In this document: positions 26,819 through 35,502 of the stretch, in pieces
How positions within the stretch are numbered: the stretch's first letter is position 1
Layout: the number at the start of each line of letters is the position of its first letter
Assembly (NCBI GenBank): GCA_947471365.1
Contig: CANIWQ010000017.1
Coordinates: forward strand, 1 to 35,502
Direction: 5' to 3'
DNA from: Gemmatimonadota bacterium
Lineage (GTDB): Bacteria; Gemmatimonadota; Gemmatimonadetes; Gemmatimonadales; Gemmatimonadaceae
DNA: 35,502 bases
Notes under the pieces: model-generated
Seen by the model: only the letters and a program-made list of their open reading frames with translations
The model's database searches: none
Told to the model about the DNA's origin: nothing
Position numbers and translations under genes: made by a program

Positions 26819-28018
26819 GTGCAAAAGCGGACTATTCTCGACTTGACGCCCGCGGAACTGCGCGGGAAGCGCGCGCTCGTCCGCGTGGATTTTAATGTGC
26901 CGCTCGACAACGCCACGGTCACCGACGACACGCGCATTCGAGCGGCAGTTCCCACCATCGCGCGCCTGCGGAACGCTGGCGCCCGCGTGGTGCTCTGCTC
27001 GCACCTCGGCCGCCCCAAGGGAAAGCCTGAGGCCAAGTACTCGCTCGCACCGGTCGCCGTCCAGCTCGCGGCACTCCTCGGTGTGCCGGTGCAGTTCTGC
27101 GAGGAGACCGATACCGACGCCGCCGTGGCCGCGACGAAGGGACTCGACAACGGTGAGGTCCTCCTCCTCGAGAATACGCGCTTTCTCGCTGGGGAAGAGC
27201 GGAACGACGACGCGCTGTCCAAATCGCTCGCACGACTCGGCGATTTGTATGTCAATGATGCGTTTGGCGCCGCACACCGCGCGCACGCGTCCACGGCCGG
27301 CGTGACAAAGTTTCTCCGCCCGGCCGTCGCTGGATTGCTCATGCAGAAGGAGCTCGATTACCTGGGCGGCGCGCTCGAGAAACCGAAGCGACCGTTCATC
27401 GCCATCCTTGGCGGGTCCAAGATTTCGGGCAAGATCGACGTCATTGAGGCGCTGCTGCCGAAGGTCGACGGGATACTCATCGGCGGCGCGATGGCCTGCA
27501 CGTTTTACAAGGCGATGGAGCTGGAAACCGGTACGTCGCTCGTGGAGGCCGATCGCGTAGAGATGGCGGCCGACCTTATTGAACGCGCGGGATTCCGTCT
27601 CACGCTCCCGCATGACGCCGTCGTCGCACCGGCCATTGCGCAAGGTGAGCAAGCGCACACCGTCAAACGCGACGCCATTCCGGCGCATGAAGCGATGCTC
27701 GACATTGGCGCCGACAGCGCCTTGTCGTTTGCCCGCGCGATTTCCGCTGCCAAAACCATTATTTGGAATGGCCCAATGGGTGTGTTCGAAACGCCACCCT
27801 TCAACGCGGGCACTCTCGCGATTGCGTCGGCCATGGCATTAGCCACGGCGAAGGGCGCCACCACGATTGTGGGTGGCGGTGATTCTGCTGCGGCCATTGA
27901 GGCCGCTGGCCTCGCATCGCAAGTCAGTCACGTGTCGACCGGCGGTGGCGCCTCGCTCGAGTTTCTCGAAGGCAAGGTGCTCCCTGGTGTGGCGGCTCTC
28001 GACGACAAGGCCGTTTGA
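26819..28018 (+). CDS. pgk: Phosphoglycerate kinase
   Basis: A 399-residue enzyme passing phosphate from 1,3-bisphosphoglycerate to ADP. It has KRALVRVDFNVPLD, SHLGRPKG, ENTRFLAGEERND, VNDAFGAAHRAHAS, ILGGSKISGKI and GGGDSAAAI. I chose GTG at 26819 (VQKRTILDLTPAEL), 7 bases after the gap stop; TTG at 26795 in the same frame would overlap gap and give 8 atypical residues. The 3' end overlaps tpiA as TGATG. Confidence 0.96.
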   Translation: MQKRTILDLTPAELRGKRALVRVDFNVPLDNATVTDDTRIRAAVPTIARLRNAGARVVLCSHLGRPKGKPEAKYSLAPVAVQLAALLGVPVQFCEETDTDAAVAATKGLDNGEVLLLENTRFLAGEERNDDALSKSLARLGDLYVNDAFGAAHRAHASTAGVTKFLRPAVAGLLMQKELDYLGGALEKPKRPFIAILGGSKISGKIDVIEALLPKVDGILIGGAMACTFYKAMELETGTSLVEADRVEMAADLIERAGFRLTLPHDAVVAPAIAQGEQAHTVKRDAIPAHEAMLDIGADSALSFARAISAAKTIIWNGPMGVFETPPFNAGTLAIASAMALATAKGATTIVGGGDSAAAIEAAGLASQVSHVSTGGGASLEFLEGKVLPGVAALDDKAV

Positions 28019-28767
28019 TGAAGCACCCCATCTTCGCCGGCAACTGGAAACTCAACCACGCGCCGGCTGACGCCGAGCAGTTCATGAAGGTGTTTCTGGC
28101 GCACTATCCGCGTCGGCAGGACCGCACCGTGCTGTTCTTTCCGCCGGCGCTCACGCTGCCGACCGTTGCGGCGCTCGTGAACGATCGGAGCGACCTCGCG
28201 GTGGGCGTGCAGAACATTCACTGGGAAGATCATGGCGCCTTCACGGGAGAAAACTCGGCGGCCATCGCGCACGGTGCGGGCGCGCGGTATGCGCTGATCG
28301 GCCACTCGGAGCGACGCCATGTCTTTGGCGAGACGGAAGAACAAACGGGGCTCAAAGTGGCGGCCGCATTGCGCGCTGGTCTGACATCGATCATTTGCGT
28401 TGGCGAAACACTGGAACAGCGGGAACGGGGCGACACCGTCCGGGTGGTCGTGCGCCAGTTGCGCGCGGCGGTCAGCCGGATTCAGCCCAGCCAGATTATC
28501 GGGTCGCTCTTGGCCTATGAGCCCGTCTGGGCCATTGGGACGGGGCGTACCGCCACCCCTGAGGACGCCGACGCCGTCCACACGGCGCTCCGAGCCGAGC
28601 TTGGGGCCCTCACTGGGGACCAAGGGCGGGCCGTGCCCATCCTCTACGGAGGGAGCGTCAACCGCATCAATGCGGCCTCGTTACTGGCGGTTCCGGATGT
28701 CGGGGGATTGCTCGTCGGCGGTGCAAGTCTGGAACCGGAAGGCTGGGCAACGCTTGCCCGCACTTGA
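28018..28767 (+). CDS. tpiA: Triosephosphate isomerase
   Basis: A 249-residue TIM-barrel enzyme interconverting dihydroxyacetone phosphate and glyceraldehyde 3-phosphate. It has FAGNWKLNHAP (substrate Lys), GHSERRHVFGET with catalytic His96, and AYEPVWAIGTGRTA with catalytic Glu168, then LYGGSVN and LVGGASLE. ATG overlaps the pgk stop. The stop codon lies within the secG promoter candidate, and this is the last gene of the long run. Confidence 0.97.
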   Translation: MKHPIFAGNWKLNHAPADAEQFMKVFLAHYPRRQDRTVLFFPPALTLPTVAALVNDRSDLAVGVQNIHWEDHGAFTGENSAAIAHGAGARYALIGHSERRHVFGETEEQTGLKVAAALRAGLTSIICVGETLEQRERGDTVRVVVRQLRAAVSRIQPSQIIGSLLAYEPVWAIGTGRTATPEDADAVHTALRAELGALTGDQGRAVPILYGGSVNRINAASLLAVPDVGGLLVGGASLEPEGWATLART

Positions 28768-28792
28768 TCGCGCACGATAAGTCTGCTATTTT
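28764..28792 (+). promoter_or_regulatory. Probable promoter of secG
   Basis: TTGATC (28764-28769), 17 bases, TATTTT (28787-28792), with the first hexamer overlapping the tpiA stop codon. Transcription would start near 28799, about 32 bases before secG. Confidence 0.55.
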
Positions 28793-28830
28793 ACAAGGCT
28801 TACCATCATTCGGCCCCATACGGATCTACG

Positions 28831-29256
28831 ATGTTCACCAAGCTGCTAGTCGTCCTTCTTCTTATTGACGCCCTCGTCCTCGTGGCGGCCATCCTGCTGC
28901 AGAGCGGCAAGGGTGGCGGCATGGCGGCCAGTTTTGGCGGCGCGTCGTCCTCTTCCGACCAGTTCCTCGGCACCCGTCAGGCGGGCAACCTCCTGACCAA
29001 GGCGAGCTGGTGGTGCGGCGGCATCTTCATCGGCCTCTCGTTCATCCTGCAAATCAGCGCCTCGCGCGGCCGTACGCCGACGTCGGTGCTCGATAAGTCG
29101 TTTGCGGCTCCCAAGGCCGCCCCAGCAGCGCCCAAGACGGCTCCGGCCGGTGGCGCGGCTCCGGCGCCGACGGTTCCGCTCCAGGCGATTCCGAGCGCCG
29201 ATGCGAAGCAGGACGCCAAGCCCGTGGCGCCCGCAGAGCCAACCAAGAAGCCCTGA
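28831..29256 (+). CDS. secG: Preprotein translocase subunit SecG
   Basis: A 141-residue inner-membrane protein. It has two hydrophobic helices (about residues 3-22 and 60-76) around the conserved loop LLQSGKGGGMAASFGGASSS, FLGTRQAGNLLTK, the SecG signature. It binds SecYE and aids export. The last 50 residues are Ala/Pro/Lys-rich, a common variable tail. ATG start; promoter candidate just upstream. carA follows by 13 bases. Confidence 0.93.
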   Translation: MFTKLLVVLLLIDALVLVAAILLQSGKGGGMAASFGGASSSSDQFLGTRQAGNLLTKASWWCGGIFIGLSFILQISASRGRTPTSVLDKSFAAPKAAPAAPKTAPAGGAAPAPTVPLQAIPSADAKQDAKPVAPAEPTKKP

Positions 29257-29269
29257 TCCAGCACTATTC

Positions 29270-30385
29270 GTGAGCACGCTTCACGCGACTCAAGGGTTCC
29301 TCCTCCTCGAGGATGGAACCCTTTTTCGTGGACATTTGAGTACCGCGGCCGGCGTGCCTGCCGCCGCGGAAGTCGTGTTCACAACCAATATGAGCGGCTA
29401 TCAGGAGGTCTTTACCGACCCCTCGTTCCGCGGTCAGATCGTTGTGATGACCTCCCCAATGATCGGCAACTACGGCGTCAACGGTGAAGATCCCGAATCG
29501 ACGCGGCCACAGGTCAGCGGTGTGATTGTGCGCGAGCTGAGTGGCGGCTTCTCCAACTGGCGTGCAGACGGTAGCCTGGGCGCGTATTTGCTGGACGCCA
29601 AGATTCCGATCCTCTTTGATGTCGACACGCGTCGGCTCACGCGTCATTTGCGGACTGTCGGGGTGTTGCGCGGTGTCATCGCGGCGGGCGCCGACGTCAC
29701 GCCTGAGGCAAAGGCGGTGCTCGATGCGTGCCCCTCGATGGACGGTCTCGACCTCGCCTCGGTGGTCTCAACGCGCGAGCCCTATCACGTGGGCGATGCC
29801 AACGCCACACGCCACATCGTGGCATTTGACTACGGCATCAAGCAAAACATCCTGCGCCTGTTTGCTGAACGCGACTGCCGAGTGACGGTGGTGCCGTCGA
29901 CGACGACGGCCGAGCAGGCACTGGCGATGAATCCCGACGGCATATTCCTCGCCAACGGCCCTGGCGACCCAGATGCGGTGGCGTATGCCCCCGCGGCCAT
30001 CCGTTCCCTCGCCGACGCAAAGATTCCCATCTTCGGCATCTGCCTCGGCCACCAGCTTCTGGGGCTGACGTTTGGAGCCAAGACCTTCAAGCTCCCTTAC
30101 GGTCACCGCGGCGGAAATCACCCGGTGAAGGACCTAGCCACGGGCAAGGTGCTGATCACCTCGCAGAACCACGGCTTTGCGGTCGAGGGGTCAGAGCAGG
30201 GGATCCCTGGCGCTCCAGATTTGCTAGTCACGCACGTGAATCTGAACGACGGCTCCATTGAGGGGCTGCGCCACAAGTCGTTGCCAATCTTCGCCGTACA
30301 GTTTCACCCAGAAGCCGCGCCCGGTCCACACGACGCGCGTCTCCTCTTTGACGAGTTTATGGCAGCGGTGCAGAAGGGCCGATAA
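29270..30385 (+). CDS. carA: Carbamoyl-phosphate synthase small subunit
   Basis: A 371-residue glutaminase subunit that supplies ammonia to CarB for carbamoyl phosphate in pyrimidine and arginine synthesis. It has LLLEDGTLFRGH and VVFTTNMSGYQEVFTDPS in the N-terminal domain. The class I amidotransferase domain has nucleophile Cys258 in FGICLGHQLLG and His346/Glu348 in QFHPEA. The GTG at 29270 fits the family start; the open frame to 29102 overlaps secG and is not family-like. carB is not adjacent. A terminator-like hairpin overlaps codons 8-19 and could cut or regulate transcription from secG. Confidence 0.95.
   Translation: MSTLHATQGFLLLEDGTLFRGHLSTAAGVPAAAEVVFTTNMSGYQEVFTDPSFRGQIVVMTSPMIGNYGVNGEDPESTRPQVSGVIVRELSGGFSNWRADGSLGAYLLDAKIPILFDVDTRRLTRHLRTVGVLRGVIAAGADVTPEAKAVLDACPSMDGLDLASVVSTREPYHVGDANATRHIVAFDYGIKQNILRLFAERDCRVTVVPSTTTAEQALAMNPDGIFLANGPGDPDAVAYAPAAIRSLADAKIPIFGICLGHQLLGLTFGAKTFKLPYGHRGGNHPVKDLATGKVLITSQNHGFAVEGSEQGIPGAPDLLVTHVNLNDGSIEGLRHKSLPIFAVQFHPEAAPGPHDARLLFDEFMAAVQKGR
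29292..29326 (+). terminator. Intrinsic-terminator-like hairpin inside the start of carA
   Basis: AAGGGTTCC (29292-29300) pairs perfectly with GGAACCCTT (29315-29323). Inside it TCCTC (29301-29305) pairs with GAGGA (29309-29313) around a 3-base loop, with one bulged T (29314). The structure runs directly into five T (29322-29326). By form it is a strong Rho-independent terminator, yet it lies within conserved codons of carA, 36 bases after the secG stop. It may end secG transcripts or attenuate carA. Confidence 0.65.
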
Positions 30386-30428
30386 CTAGGGCGGAGTGGG
30401 GTCAAAAGTAGCCAAAACGGCCAAACGC

Positions 30429-30458
30429 TTGACACCAGATGAGGTAACGTCCTAGAAT
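30429..30458 (+). promoter_or_regulatory. Strong sigma-70-type promoter of the HU/IHF gene
   Basis: Perfect TTGACA (30429-30434), an 18-base spacer, and TAGAAT (30453-30458), in the 122-base gap after carA. Transcription would start near 30465, about 43 bases before the ATG. Confidence 0.8.
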
Positions 30459-30507
30459 AGATACACTTACGGTGATTTTGCCGCCCGCCACGCCCGCGAG
30501 GATCGTG

Positions 30508-30828
30508 ATGACAAAGGCTGACCTGGTTGAGCGCGTAACAGATTCTATCGCACAGACTTCCGGTCCTATGATCTCCAAAAAGGACTGCGCCCGTGTGGTG
30601 GACTCATTTCTCGACGCGATCAAGGATGCCCTGAAGGAACAGCAGAACATTGAGGTGCGCGGCTTTGGCACCTTCAAAATCCGGCAACGGAAGACGCGGA
30701 TGGCTCGAAACCCTCGTACCGGCGCGCCGGTGGAGGTGTCCGCTCGGCCGGTACCGGTGTTCAAGCCGTCCAAGGAACTCCGAGCAATGGTTGCGGACAT
30801 CGACATCTCGGAACTCACGGACGACTAA
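30508..30828 (+). CDS. HU/IHF-family DNA-binding protein
   Basis: A 106-residue small nucleoid protein. It begins MTKADLVERVTDSIAQ, has ISKKDCARVVDSFLDAIKDAL, then the arm region EVRGFGTFKIRQRKTRMARNPRTGAPVEV, the family signature that wraps into the DNA minor groove, and ends FKPSKELRAMV. HU and IHF cannot be told apart with confidence here; the acidic tail (DIDISELTDD) is an extension beyond classical HU. ATG 30508 preceded by GAGG. A strong promoter suggests abundant expression. Confidence 0.92.
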   Translation: MTKADLVERVTDSIAQTSGPMISKKDCARVVDSFLDAIKDALKEQQNIEVRGFGTFKIRQRKTRMARNPRTGAPVEVSARPVPVFKPSKELRAMVADIDISELTDD

Positions 30829-30843
30829 GTCGTTAGTATTGGT

Positions 30844-30884
30844 CGACGGGGCCCTGCGGGCAGTGACGCCCTCGGGGCCCGTCG
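30844..30884 (+). terminator. Long GC-rich stem-loop after the HU/IHF gene
   Basis: CGACGGG then CCC (30844-30854, one bulged G) pairs with GGGCCCGTCG (30875-30884), and an inner stem GGGC (30858-30861) pairs with GCCC (30868-30871). It starts 16 bases after the stop codon. No T-tract follows at once, so it may be a weak terminator, a 3' stability element, or an attenuator ahead of moaD. Confidence 0.5.
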
Positions 30885-30915
30885 CATTTCCACCTTTTGC
30901 CGGACCGGCTGCGCC

Positions 30916-31155
30916 GTGACCCTCGTGCTGTTGTTTGCCTCGTATGCTGACGCGCTCGGCGGGCCTTCCGTCGACGTGGAACTGATCGACGGCGCCACGG
31001 TCGCCGACGTCGTCCTCGCGGTACGAGCCCTGGCACCGGAGCGAGCACTGCTTCCAGCGCCGATGGTGGCGGTAAACCACGCGTACGCCGCGCCCAGTGA
31101 TCGCGTATATGCGGGTGACGAGATTGCCATCATTCCGCCGGTGGCTGGCGGATGA
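30916..31155 (+). CDS. moaD: Molybdopterin synthase small subunit (MoaD)
   Basis: A 79-residue ubiquitin-fold sulfur carrier ending in PPVAGG; the terminal Gly-Gly becomes the thiocarboxylate that gives sulfur to precursor Z (cPMP). It starts VTLVLLFASYADALGG with a GTG codon. ATGA overlap with moaE, its partner in the synthase. Together with moaE and moaA it makes a Moco operon that can supply the formate dehydrogenase at the other end of the window. Confidence 0.9.
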   Translation: MTLVLLFASYADALGGPSVDVELIDGATVADVVLAVRALAPERALLPAPMVAVNHAYAAPSDRVYAGDEIAIIPPVAGG

Positions 31156-31652
31156 GCACGCGTGTCGCGATCGTCGACGCGGCCATCGATCCGGCGGCGC
31201 TCCTCGCCGAAGTCGCGGCCACCGGTATTGGCGCCACGACCTTGTTCGTCGGTACCGTGCGTGATGTGAACGAGGGGCGCGTCGTGACCGGCATTGAGTA
31301 TTCGGCGTACGTCCCAATGGCACAGGCCGAGTTGCAGCGAATTGTGAGTGAAGCGGTCGCGCTGTTTGCGTCGCCGGCCATCGTCGTGGTGCATCGCATT
31401 GGTGCGTTGGGACTGGGCGAGGCGAGCGTGGCTGCCGTCACGGCGCACGCGCATCGTGGTAGCGCGCTGGACGCCATGCGCTACGTGGTCGAGCAACTCA
31501 AGGCGCGTGTGCCGATTTGGAAGCGCGAGTTGTACGCGGATGGCACGCGCGAGTGGGTGAATGCCGCGAGCGCGCTGGCCGCCGCGGCACGGGGATCCAC
31601 CGACGCACCGTCGCACACGGTGCCACCGCACACGAGCACGGCACATGCTTGA
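31152..31652 (+). CDS. moaE: Molybdopterin synthase large subunit (MoaE)
   Basis: A 166-residue subunit converting cPMP to molybdopterin with MoaD. Typical blocks are GATTLFVGTVRDVNEGR, VVTGIEYSAYVPMAQ, HRIGALGLGEASV and LKARVPIWKREL, which includes the active-site lysines. The last 25 residues are a variable Ala/Thr/His tail, and the moaA ATG lies within it (8-base overlap). Confidence 0.93.
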   Translation: MSTRVAIVDAAIDPAALLAEVAATGIGATTLFVGTVRDVNEGRVVTGIEYSAYVPMAQAELQRIVSEAVALFASPAIVVVHRIGALGLGEASVAAVTAHAHRGSALDAMRYVVEQLKARVPIWKRELYADGTREWVNAASALAAAARGSTDAPSHTVPPHTSTAHA

Positions 31653-32616
31653 TCAATACGGGCGCAGCATTGAGTACCTCCGAATTTCCGTCACCGATCG
31701 CTGCAACTTCCGGTGCGTCTACTGCATGCCGGAGCACGGCCTCGCCTGGTTGCCGAAGGCCGACATTCTGAGCTACGAAGAGATCGCCGAGGTGGCGCGG
31801 CAGTTAGCGCCATTGGGGCTCAAGCGACTTCGGATTACCGGTGGAGAGCCCACCATCCGTCCGGAACTCTCGCGACTCATTCGCCAGCTGAAGGCAATTC
31901 CGGGTATCGAGGATATTGCGCTCAGCACCAACGGGGTAAAGCTCGTGGAGATGGCGCCGGCGTTGCGTGAGGCGGGGCTCGACCGCGTGAACCTCTCCGC
32001 GGACAGTCTCCGCCCGGAGCGCATTGCGGCGATTGCTCGGCGCTCGATGCCGTTCAGTCCCGTGCTGTCCGCGAGTGCCGCACAGGCCGCTGGCCTCTCG
32101 CCGGTCAAGATTAATGTGGTCGTCATGCGCGGCATCAACGACGACGAGATTGAAGACTTTGCGCGACTCACAATCGAGCATCCGTTTCATGTGCGATTTA
32201 TTGAGCTGATGCCGGTTGGGGAGATGGCCGACCTCACGTGGGAGCACGTCATTCCGAGCGAGGAGGTGCTACGGCGCGTCAGTGCGCTGGGCACGCTGTC
32301 GGCGGCGGACGGGCCCGCGCGGGGCAATGGGCCGGCGACCTACTACCGGCTCGCGGGCGCTGCGGGGTCGATCGGCGTGATCACGCCGATGAGCCACACC
32401 TACTGCGGCACCTGTAATCGCGTGCGGCTCACGGCCGATGGCCGACTGCGCACCTGTCTGTTCGGCGACCACGAAGTGAATCTGCGTGAGCCGCTCCGGG
32501 CGGGTACGGCATTGGCGCCGCTCTTTGCCCAAGCGCTGGCTGAGAAGCCCAAAGAACATCACCTCCTGCAAATGCAAGTCGGCGGCCTCAAGGCGCTGTC
32601 GCAGACCGGCGGTTAG
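31645..32616 (+). CDS. moaA: GTP 3',8-cyclase MoaA (radical SAM)
   Basis: A 323-residue enzyme, first step of Moco synthesis (GTP to 3',8-cyclo-H2GTP). The radical-SAM cluster is CNFRCVYC (Cys20, 24, 27). The C-terminal second [4Fe-4S] site is in HTYCGTCNRVRLTADGRLRTCLFG. It ends in the functionally needed Gly-Gly (SQTGG). ATG at 31645 fits the family N-terminus; earlier in-frame sequence back to 31561 belongs to moaE. moaC and the MobA/MoeA steps are not in the window. Confidence 0.96.
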   Translation: MLDQYGRSIEYLRISVTDRCNFRCVYCMPEHGLAWLPKADILSYEEIAEVARQLAPLGLKRLRITGGEPTIRPELSRLIRQLKAIPGIEDIALSTNGVKLVEMAPALREAGLDRVNLSADSLRPERIAAIARRSMPFSPVLSASAAQAAGLSPVKINVVVMRGINDDEIEDFARLTIEHPFHVRFIELMPVGEMADLTWEHVIPSEEVLRRVSALGTLSAADGPARGNGPATYYRLAGAAGSIGVITPMSHTYCGTCNRVRLTADGRLRTCLFGDHEVNLREPLRAGTALAPLFAQALAEKPKEHHLLQMQVGGLKALSQTGG

Positions 32617-32735
32617 GCAACGCCAGCCACGGGGTTCTCCTCGAAGCCACGCCTCTGCGGGTGTCGTACAGGCCGTGCGCTCGCTCCGTCGGGGAAACAA
32701 CACCGCGTGCGTCAGGGACTTTCCCTCGTCGGTGA

Positions 32736-33733
<998 letters not shown>

Positions 33734-33734
<1 letters not shown>

Positions 33735-34393
33735 TGGGCGCCCTCACGAAGTTCTGGGAGAGTTCGGTCGGGAAAAAGATCGTCATGGGGGCGACGGGAG
33801 TGATTCTCGTCGGATTCGTGATCGGACACATGGCCGGCAATCTCCAGTTCTTCATGGGGGCCGACCGTTACAACGCCTACGCGAAACTGCTCAAGCACGA
33901 CATTATCGAAATCACGTGGATCGTGCGGCTTACGCTGTTCGTGAGCGTGATCCTGCACGTGATGGCGGCGTACCAGCTCACGATGCGCAATCGCGCCGCG
34001 CGCCCGGATGACTACGCCATGCGCGCGTCGCAAAGTTCGACGTATGCCTCAATGACGATGCGATGGGGTGGGGTCTATCTCGTGGCCTTCATCATCTATC
34101 ACCTCGGGCATTTCACCACCGGCACCTTCCACCCCGCGTTCAGTGAAACGGGCACGTGGGGGAATGTGGTGATCGGCTTCAAGTCCATTCCCGTCGCCGG
34201 CTTTTATCTCGGAGCCATGGCCTTTTTGGCCATGCATCTCTATCACGGCGTCTGGGCGTGCATGCGCACGCTCGGTCTGGCCCGTCCCTCGGAGAATCCG
34301 CTGCATCGGCGCGCTGCGCTGGTCATTGCGATTGTCGTGGCGACGGGCTTCAGCCTCCTGCCGCTGAGCGTTGCGCTCGGCATTGTCCGCTGA
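33734..34393 (+). CDS. sdhC: Succinate dehydrogenase cytochrome b subunit
   Basis: A 219-residue membrane anchor of the single-subunit b558 type found in Bacteroidetes, Chlorobi and some others. About five hydrophobic segments are seen, with His in [30 protein letters not shown] and MHLYHGVW as likely heme ligands. This SdhC type binds two hemes and needs no SdhD. ATG overlaps the mdh stop; sdhA starts 14 bases after its end. Confidence 0.88.
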
Positions 34394-34407
34394 GCGCGAG
34401 GATGACC

Positions 34408-35502
<1,095 letters not shown>

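Noticed and set aside
25789-27342. A 517-codon minus-strand open frame opposite gap and pgk
   Set aside because: Antisense shadow of two clear glycolytic genes.
34216-34234. CATGGCC/GGCCATG hairpin with a TTTTT loop inside sdhC
   Set aside because: The T-run is in the loop and not after the stem, and the bases are explained by coding for a membrane helix.

Overview
The window is high-GC bacterial chromosome, densely packed with core-metabolism genes and free of tRNAs, rRNAs, insertion sequences, phage genes and CRISPR arrays that I can see. The mix suggests a Gram-negative-type bacterium, possibly of the Gemmatimonadota. The signs are a TonB-type energy transducer, an outer-membrane receptor, Bacteroidetes/Chlorobi-like SdhC and SdhA, and TAACTT -10 boxes. 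The phylum is an inference from gene style and was not tested.

Region 1 (1-8015, minus strand) holds a TonB C-terminal-domain protein and then a tight five-gene formate operon, read from 8015 down to 709. Its order is formate dehydrogenase catalytic subunit, fused NuoE-NuoF diaphorase subunit, iron-sulfur subunit, fdhD and fhs, closed by a strong terminator at 639-683. The catalytic gene has an in-frame UGA (7749-7751) exactly where the family has Sec or Cys. A SECIS-like hairpin with a GGUCU loop follows, so I call it one selenoprotein gene and not two broken fragments. The usual FdhA polypeptide is also split: its iron-sulfur half, including the [4Fe-4S] site that normally sits beside the molybdenum, lies in a separate gene two positions downstream.

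Region 2 (8200-15509) holds an aminotransferase, a DUF983 membrane protein (minus strand), a D-2-hydroxyacid dehydrogenase, NADP isocitrate dehydrogenase, leucyl aminopeptidase and a TonB-dependent-receptor-like outer-membrane protein that appears to start at CTG.

Region 3 (15586-28767) is a head-to-tail run of sixteen genes with mostly overlapping ends: yicC, gmk, rpoZ, coaBC, a family-4-like uracil-DNA glycosylase, dnaB, radA, ispD, tsaC, a low-molecular-weight phosphatase, aroE, comF, gap, pgk and tpiA, followed by secG behind its own promoter.

Region 4 (28831-35502) carries secG, carA (with an intrinsic-terminator-like hairpin inside its first 20 codons), an HU/IHF-family gene with a near-consensus promoter, moaD-moaE-moaA for molybdenum cofactor, and mdh-sdhC-sdhA (sdhA runs off the end). 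The Moco genes and the formate dehydrogenase fit together functionally. icd, mdh and sdh supply TCA-cycle steps, and gap-pgk-tpiA supplies lower glycolysis. Three promoters share the form TTGnnn/TTTACA, 17 bases, TAACTT. No gene-free stretch exceeds about 190 bases.
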